From Companilactobacillus pabuli (lineage in GTDB: Bacteria > Bacillota > Bacilli > Lactobacillales > Lactobacillaceae), in NCBI RefSeq assembly GCF_014058425.1, contig NZ_CP049366.1:2108001-2172000 (forward strand): 64,000 nucleotides of DNA. Direction: 5' to 3'. A model generated the notes under the pieces. That model was not told the DNA's origin, ran no database searches, and was given only the letters and a program-made list of their open reading frames with translations. Both the position numbers and the translations under genes were made by a program. Shown here piece by piece: positions 34,883-43,006 of the stretch. How positions within the stretch are numbered: the first letter of the stretch is position 1; every line of letters starts with the position of its first letter.

Positions 34883-35542
34883 ATGCCTACGAAGTATAGT
34901 TTTTTTGTTCAACCACAAGTTAATAAGAGTACAGATACCCTTGTTGGATATGAAGTCCTTTTACGTAAAGAAGACAATGGCAATTGGCATTTACCAGAAG
35001 ATTTCACAGAACTTTCAATTGAAAAACAAGTCTGCTTAGTTGAGAAGACTGCACATATTTTAGCTAAACAAAACAATAAGCACAGATCCTTATCATTTAA
35101 TTTGAATAAGGAACAAGCTAATGATCCACTTACTCTGGGAGCAATTATTGCTTTAAAAAAGCGAATCGACCCAGTTTCTTTAACGATTGAATTCACTGAT
35201 GCTATGCCATTAGTCAAGGTAAAAGAATACAGCTTGATATTGCATCAATATGATATTGCTTTAGTCATTGACGATGTCGGAACGGGCTCTAATACTTTTG
35301 ATAATATTAAACATTCATTGCCCTACGTCGATCGAATTAAGTTTGCGATGCAAAATCTTCGCATGAGTGGTAATGCTGACAAAATTCCTGAATACCTATC
35401 TTTTTGGGTCCGTCAAGCTAGAAAGTACTGTTTAGATATGGTATTAGAAGGCGTAGAGGACCACACAGACCAAATTCTCGCTAAAAAATACGGCATTGAG
35501 ATTCAACAAGGTTACCTTTATGGCAAGCCTTCAATGCCTTAA
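34883..35542 (+). CDS. EAL-domain protein (c-di-GMP phosphodiesterase-like)
   Basis: A 219-residue stand-alone EAL domain with no sensor or membrane part. The catalytic positions can be followed: GYEVLLRK for EAL, FNLN for the Asn, TIEFTD for the second Glu, VIDDVGTG for the Asp pair, RIKFAM for the Lys, LEGVE for the Glu and QGYLYGKP for the Gln. All metal and catalytic residues seem present, so it may be active, although EVL replaces EAL. ATG 34883 follows GGGAGG. No GGDEF protein is seen in the window. Confidence 0.85.
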   Translation: MPTKYSFFVQPQVNKSTDTLVGYEVLLRKEDNGNWHLPEDFTELSIEKQVCLVEKTAHILAKQNNKHRSLSFNLNKEQANDPLTLGAIIALKKRIDPVSLTIEFTDAMPLVKVKEYSLILHQYDIALVIDDVGTGSNTFDNIKHSLPYVDRIKFAMQNLRMSGNADKIPEYLSFWVRQARKYCLDMVLEGVEDHTDQILAKKYGIEIQQGYLYGKPSMP

Positions 35543-35543
35543 A

Positions 35544-35586
35544 AAAAGACCTATTAGCTTATAAGAAGTTAATCGGTCTTTTATTT
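35544..35586. terminator. Bidirectional terminator between EAL gene and pepC
   Basis: AAAAGACC with GGTCTTTT plus an inner ATTA/TAAT stem; A and T runs serve both convergent genes. Confidence 0.8.
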
Positions 35587-36908
35587 TAGGCTAAAGAATC
35601 CCAAGCTGGTAATTCAATAGGATCTTGATTGTATTCGGATAATTCAGTGGCTATTAAATATTTCTTATTGATAATTACTTCGTAGACATAATCTTCAAAC
35701 CACTTCTTGTCCATCATGTAGTAGCCATTTTCACCATTGTCACTACCCCAAGAATTTTCAACTTTGTAGCGATTAGCTTGTCCGTTAACTAAGTTGACCC
35801 CAGTAATGGTCATAGCGTGTGAAACTTGAGCTTGTTTATAATCCAAACGAAGTCCCTTTTCAATTTCGGAGTCGATATTGAACAATTTATCGTATTGATA
35901 TAAATCACCTAACAAATAACCCTTTTTACGATCGGATTCTTCAGAAACGTCATTTCCAAACCAAACGGGATCATTACCCTTTAATTGTTCAATCGTTAAT
36001 TCTTCCAAGCGTTCAATTGGCAAATTCAAGAATTTATCAATACGACCGCCAACGATGTTACCAGATTCAGCAATCGTGTAAGCTTGATGATATTTCTTAC
36101 TCTTCTGTGGTGAATTTTCTACAATAACGTAGTCATCCAAATTCATCGTAAAGTAACGCTTTAAGAAATCTTTTGGTGTGATACTCGTCTCTTCAATCAA
36201 CTTGTCATTATCCGTATGGAGTGACAACTCAAATTCCTTTGGTGGCATCCCAAATGAGTAAACACAAACTTTATAAACTTCAGAAAGCATCTCTTCAACA
36301 CGTTGATCAATTTTACTTTGATCTGTCTTATCTTGAACCATTTGACGCAATTCGATACCATTCTTGCGCAACATTTTATTCAAAACAGCGTTGAATTCAG
36401 TCGTATTATCAGAAGCTTGAGTTTCTGGCATTACGTAGTTAGGAACCACACCGTATTTTTGAATCAAATTAGCAGCATAAACCCAGTAACCACCATCGCC
36501 ACTAGGGGAACTGAACAATGTATTAACTTTTCGATCATCTACAGGTAAATCAGCTGTTTCTAAAATGTTTTGATAGAAATAATTAGCCTTTTCTAGACGA
36601 TCATAAAATGAAAGATAGTTCTGTGACAATTCAAAGTCTTTTAAATTATTCTTTTGAGCAAATTCTGTTCTCAAGGTATTCAAGGCTGCGAATAGCCAAC
36701 AACGACCAGAATGCTTTTGATTAGATACTTTTCCGGTATCAACTGTAACGTTAAATGATGGATTTAATAACGTCTTGGCGTTAGGATTTTCACTAGCTTG
36801 ATAAATCCCTACTTGCGCTACAGCGTTTTTAAGCACATTATTAGTTGCATCTTGATTTAAGTTCTCATTAAAATCTGCTAAAATCTTTTTATTGATTTCT
36901 TTTGTCAA
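35586..36908 (-). CDS. pepC: Aminopeptidase C (bleomycin-hydrolase family)
   Basis: A 440-residue cytosolic cysteine aminopeptidase (C1B) of the lactic-acid-bacterial peptide breakdown system. Catalytic Cys in HSGRCWLFAALN, His in QVSHAMTITGV and Asn in VENSWGSDNGENG. The start is taken as TTG at 36908: GAGGTG precedes it and PepC proteins begin MTKEI; an ATG 36 bases upstream has no ribosome site and would give an unusual extension. It is divergent from gatD with only 54 bases between start codons. Confidence 0.92.
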   Translation of the reverse strand: MTKEINKKILADFNENLNQDATNNVLKNAVAQVGIYQASENPNAKTLLNPSFNVTVDTGKVSNQKHSGRCWLFAALNTLRTEFAQKNNLKDFELSQNYLSFYDRLEKANYFYQNILETADLPVDDRKVNTLFSSPSGDGGYWVYAANLIQKYGVVPNYVMPETQASDNTTEFNAVLNKMLRKNGIELRQMVQDKTDQSKIDQRVEEMLSEVYKVCVYSFGMPPKEFELSLHTDNDKLIEETSITPKDFLKRYFTMNLDDYVIVENSPQKSKKYHQAYTIAESGNIVGGRIDKFLNLPIERLEELTIEQLKGNDPVWFGNDVSEESDRKKGYLLGDLYQYDKLFNIDSEIEKGLRLDYKQAQVSHAMTITGVNLVNGQANRYKVENSWGSDNGENGYYMMDKKWFEDYVYEVIINKKYLIATELSEYNQDPIELPAWDSLA

Positions 36909-36962
36909 TTCAATCACCTCATTTATTAATATTACAATATTCATACTATTTGGAGATAAATT

Positions 36963-37637
36963 ATGTCTGAACCTATTAAAATTGCTTATTTATACGAAGA
37001 TTTAATGAACACCTATGGAGATAGCGGTGATGTTAAAATTCTTAGCTTTCTTCTCAAAGAAAAAGGCTACGACACTCAAGTTGACAATATCAGCCTCGGT
37101 ATGAAATTTAACGCCTTTGATTATGATTTTCTCTTCTTCGGTGGTGGCCAAGATTTTGAACAATCTGTCGTTTCAACTGATCTTAAGAGACATCGTGAAA
37201 CTATCAAGGAATACATCGATGACGACAATCCCATGCTCTGTATCTGTGGTGGCTATCAATTCCTAGGTAAATATTATGAAACTAGCAGTGGCAAAACTAT
37301 CCCTTGTCTTGATATTTTGCCTTTCCATACTGTCTTTAAAGCTGATAGTCGTATGATTGGCGATACTGAATACAAGACTGAATGGGGCACTGTTAAAGCT
37401 TTCGAAAACCACAGTGGTCGAACTTATTTTGACGACAAGAGTAAGTTAAAACCATTTGGTCAAATGGTTGAAGGCTACGGTAACAACCCTGATGACAAAC
37501 AAGAAGGTATGCGTTATAAGAACGTTATAGGTAGTTATTCTCATGGTCCTATTTTGAAGAATGAAAACGTTGCTCGTGCTATTGCTGACAAGATTATTGC
37601 AGCTCACAAGAAACGCTTAGCTGAAACTAGTAAGTAA
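36963..37637 (+). CDS. gatD: GatD-like glutamine amidotransferase (CobB/CobQ type)
   Basis: A 224-residue class I amidotransferase of the GatD type. The nucleophile Cys is in LCICGGYQFLG and the His in GSYSHGPIL; the N-terminal IAYLYEDLMNTYGDSGDV is diagnostic for GatD. With MurT, GatD amidates D-Glu of lipid II to D-iGln. Normally murT lies directly upstream in the same operon; here the upstream gene is a divergent pepC and no murT is visible. MurT must be elsewhere, or this copy works with another partner. Single gene with its own terminator. Confidence 0.85.
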   Translation: MSEPIKIAYLYEDLMNTYGDSGDVKILSFLLKEKGYDTQVDNISLGMKFNAFDYDFLFFGGGQDFEQSVVSTDLKRHRETIKEYIDDDNPMLCICGGYQFLGKYYETSSGKTIPCLDILPFHTVFKADSRMIGDTEYKTEWGTVKAFENHSGRTYFDDKSKLKPFGQMVEGYGNNPDDKQEGMRYKNVIGSYSHGPILKNENVARAIADKIIAAHKKRLAETSK

Positions 37638-37669
37638 AAAAAACACAACATTGAGTTGTGTTTTTTTTT
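37636..37669. terminator. Bidirectional terminator between gatD and ackA
   Basis: AAAACACAAC/GTTGTGTTTT with five-base loop and long A and T runs. Confidence 0.9.
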
Positions 37670-38849
37670 ACAATTCTGCGACTTGACGAACCATTTCTAG
37701 TTCTTCATCAGTTGGAATCAACAAAACTTTAATAGCTGAATCAGGACTACTGATCAAGCCTTCATGACCAGCTTTATTCAAATCCTTATCCAACTTCACA
37801 TTGAAAATAGCTAACTCATCAATGATTTCTTGACGCAAATCATCATTATGTTCACCAATTCCACCAGCAAATACTAAAGCATCAGCCCCATTTAATTCTG
37901 TTAAGAAACTTCCTGCATATTTAACAATACGATTAATAAAAACATCTACCGCTAATTTAGCACGTGGATCAGTTTGTTCCTTAGCCTTAATTTCACGCAT
38001 ATCTGGTGAGATTCCTGAAATTCCGAGTAAACCAGATTTTTGATTCAACATCATCATAATCTCATTTGGATCGTCAGCTTTTAATTCTTGCATCAAATAA
38101 GGTACTAAGGCTGGATCCAAATCACCGGCACGAGTTCCCATTGTGACACCAGTTAGTGGCGTGAAGCCCATTGATGTATCAAAAGCCTTACCGTTTTTAA
38201 CTGCAGCGAGTGATGCTCCACTACCTAGGTGCATTGTTACTAAATCTAGTTCACTTTTAGGCTTATTCAACAATTCTGCAGCACGTTTAGTTAAATAAGT
38301 ATGTGAAATACCATGTTCGCCATAACGACGGATTTGGTATTTTTGTGTCAATTCATATGGCAAGCTATAAATCGCATTCTTTTCTGGCAAATCAGTAAAG
38401 AATTTACTATCAAAGACTGCATATTGCACAACGTTAGGCAAAGTCTTAGCCATTGTTTCAATCCCTTTAGCTTCCATGGGATTGTGCAATGGTGCGAAAT
38501 TGCTAAGTTCTTTGATCTTCTTCAATACTTCAGGTGTTACTTCTACAGCAGACTTGAAGACTTGTCCACCCGCTACGACACGATGAGCTACTGCAGTAAT
38601 TTCTGAAAGTTCATTGATAATTTTCAGATTTTGCATTTCGTCAAAAACCATCTTAGCGGCAGCTTCTTGACTCAAATTATCGACTGTCTTTTCAAATTTT
38701 TGATGGTCACCGTATTTAATCGTAAAAATTGATCCTGGCATACTAATTCGTTCTACTAAGCCACTAGCTAAAATCACTTCGGATGGCATTTCAAATAATT
38801 TCCACTTTAATGATGAACTACCGGCATTAATGATTAATGTTTTTTGCAT
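37668..38849 (-). CDS. ackA: Acetate kinase (copy 1)
   Basis: 393 residues; converts acetyl-phosphate and ADP to acetate and ATP. Acetokinase features: LIINAGSSSLKWKLFEM at the start, AHRVVAGG, FAPLHNP, RRYGEHGISHTYL, and GTRAGDLDP. ATG follows GGAGTG. It is paralogous to the gene at 53-54 kb; the two align along their length but differ in many positions. Neither has a pta or xfp neighbour. Single gene. Confidence 0.93.
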   Translation of the reverse strand: MQKTLIINAGSSSLKWKLFEMPSEVILASGLVERISMPGSIFTIKYGDHQKFEKTVDNLSQEAAAKMVFDEMQNLKIINELSEITAVAHRVVAGGQVFKSAVEVTPEVLKKIKELSNFAPLHNPMEAKGIETMAKTLPNVVQYAVFDSKFFTDLPEKNAIYSLPYELTQKYQIRRYGEHGISHTYLTKRAAELLNKPKSELDLVTMHLGSGASLAAVKNGKAFDTSMGFTPLTGVTMGTRAGDLDPALVPYLMQELKADDPNEIMMMLNQKSGLLGISGISPDMREIKAKEQTDPRAKLAVDVFINRIVKYAGSFLTELNGADALVFAGGIGEHNDDLRQEIIDELAIFNVKLDKDLNKAGHEGLISSPDSAIKVLLIPTDEELEMVRQVAEL

Positions 38850-38926
38850 AATTCACACTCCTGCTACTAGCATACCTAATTTTCAGAAAACATGCTGGTA
38901 TTTTTAACTTTTTACAACAAATTAAC

Positions 38927-39520
38927 TTAATTGTCTAAGAACTTGTTCGTCTTCAAAATTGCTGTCGAAATGGCTGGTGCTAAAATAATCGCCACAATCA
39001 TCTCTGGAACCCCATTTGTTCCCACAATAACTAATAACAATTTATTCAACAAATCTGTTTGTGTCGCATAAGCCTGTGCCATAGTACTGGCATACATAAC
39101 ACGCATTAGTCCCAATACTAATACCGTGTTAGTCAATGATCCGACTGCTGAAGCTATTGCCATTCCCAGAACTTTTTTCTGAGTATGATTTCTGAACCAT
39201 AAATAAATCCAGCCAGCCAACAATCCAACGGCGATTCTAGGTAAAACCGCTACGACTGGATTAGTAAAGACCGTTGTATCAATGATTGATGTTGGACTAG
39301 TGAATGCTCGAATTATCGTTCCAATGCCCCACACTAAACCGACAATCGCACCATCCTTTGGTCCTAACACAATCGCTGCTACGATAACAGTGATATGAAT
39401 AATCGTAATATTGACGAATCCGGTCGGAATGTACCCCAACATTGGAACCATCGACTGAACTAAGATGATAGCAATCAATATGCCCAAGATTGCTGTCTTA
39501 TAAGCCTTTCTTCTTTGCAA
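38927..39520 (-). CDS. ECF transporter S component (vitamin uptake, PanT-like)
   Basis: A 197-residue membrane protein with six hydrophobic helices, the substrate-binding S subunit of an ECF vitamin transporter. Family segments are GYIPTGFVNITIIHITVIVA, LGPKDGAIVGLVWGIGTIIRA and PVVAVLPRIAVGLLAGWIY, which resemble pantothenate-type (PanT) S components. A TTG start at 39520 is preferred because GGGGGAG precedes it; an alternative TTG five codons upstream lies in the ribosome site. The shared EcfA/T energising module is not in the window. Substrate not certain. Confidence 0.8.
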   Translation of the reverse strand: MQRRKAYKTAILGILIAIILVQSMVPMLGYIPTGFVNITIIHITVIVAAIVLGPKDGAIVGLVWGIGTIIRAFTSPTSIIDTTVFTNPVVAVLPRIAVGLLAGWIYLWFRNHTQKKVLGMAIASAVGSLTNTVLVLGLMRVMYASTMAQAYATQTDLLNKLLLVIVGTNGVPEMIVAIILAPAISTAILKTNKFLDN

Positions 39521-39579
39521 AATACTCTCCCCCAAATAATTATATTTTCTTAAGTTTACTCGATTATCGGGGAAAGAAC

Positions 39580-39618
39580 AAAAAAAATAAAACCAAACAA
39601 AATGTCTGATTTTATTTC
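39580..39618 (-). terminator. Terminator of proC
   Basis: On the minus strand AAATAAAATCAGACA pairs with TGTTTGGTTTTATTT through G-U pairs and is followed by eight T. Confidence 0.75.
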
Positions 39619-39624
39619 TAGAAT

Positions 39625-40395
39625 TTATTCATTTTCAGCAGCATCGACAGCCTTGATAACGGCGTTTCTGAAGCCATGTTCTTCTAAGGCAGCCACTCCA
39701 CGAATAGTTGAACCACCTGGAGAAGTTACTTCGTCTTTCAAGGCAGAAACATTCAATTCTGATTGCTTAGCTAACTTAGCGGCTCCGATAGCCATACCAA
39801 TAGCAGCATCATAAGAAAGTTGACGATTCAAGCCGTGTTTTACACCTGCATCGCTCAAAGCTTCAATAAAGACATCCAAGAAAGCTGGTGAACAACCGGC
39901 TACTGTTCCTAGAATTCCTAGTTGATCTTCGGGCACTTCAACAAGTTGTCCCGTGTAGCCCATAATTGAAGCAACTTTCTTCTTATCATCATCAGTAAAG
40001 TCACTTGAATAAGTAATTCCTGTAAAACCAGCGCCAACTTTAACTGGTGTATTAGGAATGGCATGGGCAACCTTAGCATCACTACCTAAAGCTTGTTTCA
40101 AATGAGTCACTGATGCACTACCAGTAAAGGCAACGACTAATTTGCCAGTAACGATTTCTTTTAGTTCACTCAAAACATTATCCAACGCAGTTGCACCGAC
40201 GGCAATGAAAATCACGTCCGCATCAGCTAACTGTTTTACCTTCTTAACCATTTGAAAACCAAGTTGGTCACATAAAAGCTTTGTTCGATTAGAACGTCCA
40301 CCCTTTACGACAATCTTATCTTCATCAAAACCATTTTTGATCAAACCCGTTATAACGGCTCCACCAATACTTCCAGCACCAATAAATCCAATCAT
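39625..40395 (-). CDS. proC: Pyrroline-5-carboxylate reductase
   Basis: A 256-residue NADPH enzyme making L-proline in the last biosynthetic step. Rossmann start MIGFIGAGSIGGAVITGL, middle HAIPNTPVKVGAGFTGI, and C-terminal motif DEVTSPGGSTIRGVAALEEHG are all canonical. ATG follows AAGGAG. proA and proB are not adjacent, so the substrate could come from ornithine or peptides. Single gene with terminator. Confidence 0.95.
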   Translation of the reverse strand: MIGFIGAGSIGGAVITGLIKNGFDEDKIVVKGGRSNRTKLLCDQLGFQMVKKVKQLADADVIFIAVGATALDNVLSELKEIVTGKLVVAFTGSASVTHLKQALGSDAKVAHAIPNTPVKVGAGFTGITYSSDFTDDDKKKVASIMGYTGQLVEVPEDQLGILGTVAGCSPAFLDVFIEALSDAGVKHGLNRQLSYDAAIGMAIGAAKLAKQSELNVSALKDEVTSPGGSTIRGVAALEEHGFRNAVIKAVDAAENE

Positions 40396-40520
40396 GCGAT
40401 CGACTCCTTTATAAAGAACTTCTTTTATTCATTATATCTTACAGCAAAATAGACGTAATTATGGTCTTTATTTATAATAAAGAGTAATTCAAATATCTTC
40501 AAATAGAGGGGGGGTTCTTT

Positions 40521-41237
40521 ATGAAGACATATCGAACAAGATTTCAGTTAAAATCCGAAGTTAAATCACTACTCAAGGGAAACTGGTCTAAGGGTGTCTT
40601 ACTATTTTTAATTCCATCCATAGTCTTTTGGTTTACTAATGAGTACAGCAATTTCAATGAAAAAATCAAAATTAATTACGATACTGCAACGGTGAATTTT
40701 GACCAACTGGTTAGAATGACTGCCAATTCTGGAATTATCAGTTTAGTGGTTAGTTTAATTTTTCTAGTGATTACTTTATCTGCCAGTTTTAGAGGATTAG
40801 ATTGGTTGGAAGATCCAAAACTAGACTTTGCTCCAATCAAAAGTAACTTTACTTATTTCAGAAGTCCCGATTGGTGGAAACTAATGCTAATTTATATCAT
40901 TTCCTATATCTTCTTGACGCTTTGGACCATCCTATTAGTCATTCCCGGGATTATTAAATATATGGCTTATTCACAAACTTACTTCGTTTACAAAGATTTG
41001 AATGACCGTGGTCTTGCTAATAACTACAAACTAACTGACTACATCACCAAAAGTCGCCAATTAATGGTCGGTAATAAATGGCGTTACTTCGTCCTTCAAC
41101 TTAGTTTTATCGGTTGGTGGCTACTTGGCTTCTTAACATTAGGCGTTGGTTTCATCTGGATCTATCCATATTACAAACTAACTATGGCTAACTTCTACAA
41201 AGATTTAGTCGAAAAAAGCGATGCGGTCTTACAATAG
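40521..41237 (+). CDS. DUF975 family membrane protein
   Basis: A 238-residue protein with four to five hydrophobic helices matching DUF975: an opening RFQLKSEVKSLLKGNWSKGV, SASFRGLDWLEDPK after helix 2, WTILLVIPGIIKYMAYSQTY in the middle, and a C-terminal FLTLGVGFIWIYPYYKLTMA. Role unknown. ATG follows GAGGGGGGG. The terminator hairpin overlaps the last codons. Confidence 0.82.
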   Translation: MKTYRTRFQLKSEVKSLLKGNWSKGVLLFLIPSIVFWFTNEYSNFNEKIKINYDTATVNFDQLVRMTANSGIISLVVSLIFLVITLSASFRGLDWLEDPKLDFAPIKSNFTYFRSPDWWKLMLIYIISYIFLTLWTILLVIPGIIKYMAYSQTYFVYKDLNDRGLANNYKLTDYITKSRQLMVGNKWRYFVLQLSFIGWWLLGFLTLGVGFIWIYPYYKLTMANFYKDLVEKSDAVLQ

Positions 41238-41252
41238 ACTGCATCGCTTTTT
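41211..41252 (+). terminator. Terminator overlapping the DUF975 stop codon
   Basis: AAAAAAGCGATGC with GCATCGCTTTTTT, plus an inner GTCT/AGAC stem, encoded partly by the end of the gene. Confidence 0.85.
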
Positions 41253-41274
41253 TATATCGTTATAACGACTAATT

Positions 41275-42033
41275 TCACTTAGTATATTCGTAAACTACAT
41301 CATGCAATAATTGGACAACTGGCGTTTGGGCCTTTTGATTGTAGTAATCTCCAAATCTAGCATCACTGATATACATATCAACCAAACCTCGATGTGCTTC
41401 TTTGGTATAACTAGGCCAAGTGTATTCAAGCCATTGCTTATGTTCTTGATAAATTTTTTGAGCTAACTGTGAATCCAAATCTGGTTTCTTTTTCAAGGCC
41501 ACTAAATCTTCAATCAAGGTCTTTTCTACGGCCTGCATTTGTTGGAACTCTACCTCGCTCAATTTGGAATATTTTTGATTGGATTGCTCAATCGTTTTTG
41601 AACCGTATTTTTGACGAATTTCAGCGCCATATTTAGTTTCATTTTCTGAAATTTTTGTCTTTTTAAAAGCGGCAAATTTTTCTGTATCTGTCATTTCAAT
41701 CTCTCCTTGATAATCTTTGATAGTCAAATCAATATTTGTTAGCAGAGTTTTTATCTTTTCTTGTTCTTGTAATAACAACTGTTGTTGCTGTTTCAAGGCA
41801 TCTATTCTCGAAAAATTTGGATCATCCATAATCTTCTTAATCTCCTGCAACGGAAAGTTCAGCGACCGATAAAATAAAATTTGCTGCAATTTATTTACAT
41901 TTTTTTCATCATAAATTCGGTAATTATTTTCATTAACTTCACTCGGTTTCAACAAATTTATATCATCGTAATATCGCAAGGTACGTGTTGTAATACCGGT
42001 CATTTCAGCTAACTTTTTAATTGTATATTTCAT
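41275..42033 (-). CDS. MerR-family regulator with TipAS-like ligand domain
   Basis: A 252-residue regulator. The MerR HTH lies at residues 1-70 (YTIKKLAEMTGITTRTLRYY, then NNYRIYDEKNVNKLQQILFY), followed by a Gln-rich dimer helix (ALKQQQQLLLQEQEKI) and a C-terminal TipAS-type helical domain that binds drug-like ligands in relatives. ATG 42033 follows GGAGAG. Its own promoter has the 19-bp spacer typical of MerR targets with a dyad in it (42067-42087), so it probably activates itself. The neighbour pdxK shares the region. Confidence 0.88.
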   Translation of the reverse strand: MKYTIKKLAEMTGITTRTLRYYDDINLLKPSEVNENNYRIYDEKNVNKLQQILFYRSLNFPLQEIKKIMDDPNFSRIDALKQQQQLLLQEQEKIKTLLTNIDLTIKDYQGEIEMTDTEKFAAFKKTKISENETKYGAEIRQKYGSKTIEQSNQKYSKLSEVEFQQMQAVEKTLIEDLVALKKKPDLDSQLAQKIYQEHKQWLEYTWPSYTKEAHRGLVDMYISDARFGDYYNQKAQTPVVQLLHDVVYEYTK

Positions 42034-42056
42034 AAATATCTCTCCTAACAAATTGA

Positions 42057-42087
42057 ATTTTATCGGTTGACGTTACGTGAAGGTCAA
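42057..42087 (-). promoter_or_regulatory. MerR-type promoter with 19-bp spacer and operator
   Basis: On the minus strand TTGACC (42087-42082), 19 bases, TAAAAT (42062-42057). The dyad TTGAC...GTCAA (42067-42087) spans the -35 and spacer. Long spacers of 19-20 bp are the hallmark of MerR-activated promoters. Confidence 0.65.
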
Positions 42088-42168
42088 GTAAATTATGATA
42101 AAAATCGACCACTTTTTTCACCTTTCCTGTTAAGATAGGGATTAACAATAATTAGGTGGGTGACTATA

Positions 42169-42978
42169 TTGAATGAATTTACACAAGTTTTAACTATCGC
42201 AGGTTCTGACTCTGATGGAAGTGCCGGCGCTCAAGCAGATCTCAAAACATTTATGGCTCGTGGTGTTTACGGAATGTCTGTTCTCACTGCTGCTGTTGCT
42301 GGAAATTCATATGGAATTCACGACAGTGTAAATATGCCAGTTAGTTTTATTGAAAATCAAATCAAAGATATCAAAGATGATTTCAAAGTTTCAGCTTTTA
42401 AAACTGGTATGTTGTCTGATTCAGAAATTATTCACACAGTTACTGAAGCTATCAAGGATAAACCTTTTGGATATTTCGTCTTAGATCCAGTTATCATCAC
42501 TAAGCATGGGGCAATGCTTTTGGAAACAGAAGCTTACCAAACTTTAATTGACGAATTATTCCCATTAGCTGATTTAATTACACCAAATTTCTACGAAGCT
42601 AAGAAGTTATCTGGTCTTGAATTAGAAAATAAAGAAGAAATTATTAAGGCTGCGCATAAATTACGCAAATTAGGTCCAAAAAATATTATGATAAAGGGTG
42701 AACATAGCGACGACTCGATTGATGAAGTTGAAGATTATGTTCTACTAGAAGATGGCCAATCATTCTGGATCTCTGAACCTTATGTCAAAACAGAACACAT
42801 CAATGGTACTGGTGATACCTTGTCATCATGTATCGTGGCTGAATTAGCAAAGGGTCAAAGTATGGAAGATGCCATTAAGACTGCAAAAACATTTACTTAT
42901 AATGCTATTAAACATGAAATCGCTGTAGGACATAAATATGGACCTATTAACCATTTTGTAAAGGATGATATACAATAG
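42169..42978 (+). CDS. pdxK: Pyridoxine kinase (ThiD/PdxK family)
   Basis: A 269-residue ribokinase-fold kinase phosphorylating pyridoxine/pyridoxal or hydroxymethylpyrimidine. N-terminal TIAGSDSDGSAGAQADLKTF, substrate site TGMLSDSEII, and C-terminal HINGTGDTLSS with the catalytic Asp. The GTGDT form (not GTGCT) is commoner in pyridoxine kinases than in ThiD, and no thiamine genes are adjacent. The start is ambiguous: TTG 42169 stands about 9 bases after AGGTGG, while GTG 42160 lies next to that site. It shares a promoter region with the MerR gene. Confidence 0.85.
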   Translation: MNEFTQVLTIAGSDSDGSAGAQADLKTFMARGVYGMSVLTAAVAGNSYGIHDSVNMPVSFIENQIKDIKDDFKVSAFKTGMLSDSEIIHTVTEAIKDKPFGYFVLDPVIITKHGAMLLETEAYQTLIDELFPLADLITPNFYEAKKLSGLELENKEEIIKAAHKLRKLGPKNIMIKGEHSDDSIDEVEDYVLLEDGQSFWISEPYVKTEHINGTGDTLSSCIVAELAKGQSMEDAIKTAKTFTYNAIKHEIAVGHKYGPINHFVKDDIQ

Positions 42979-43006
42979 TATTGGTAAGTAAAATTGGAGG
43001 TTAACT

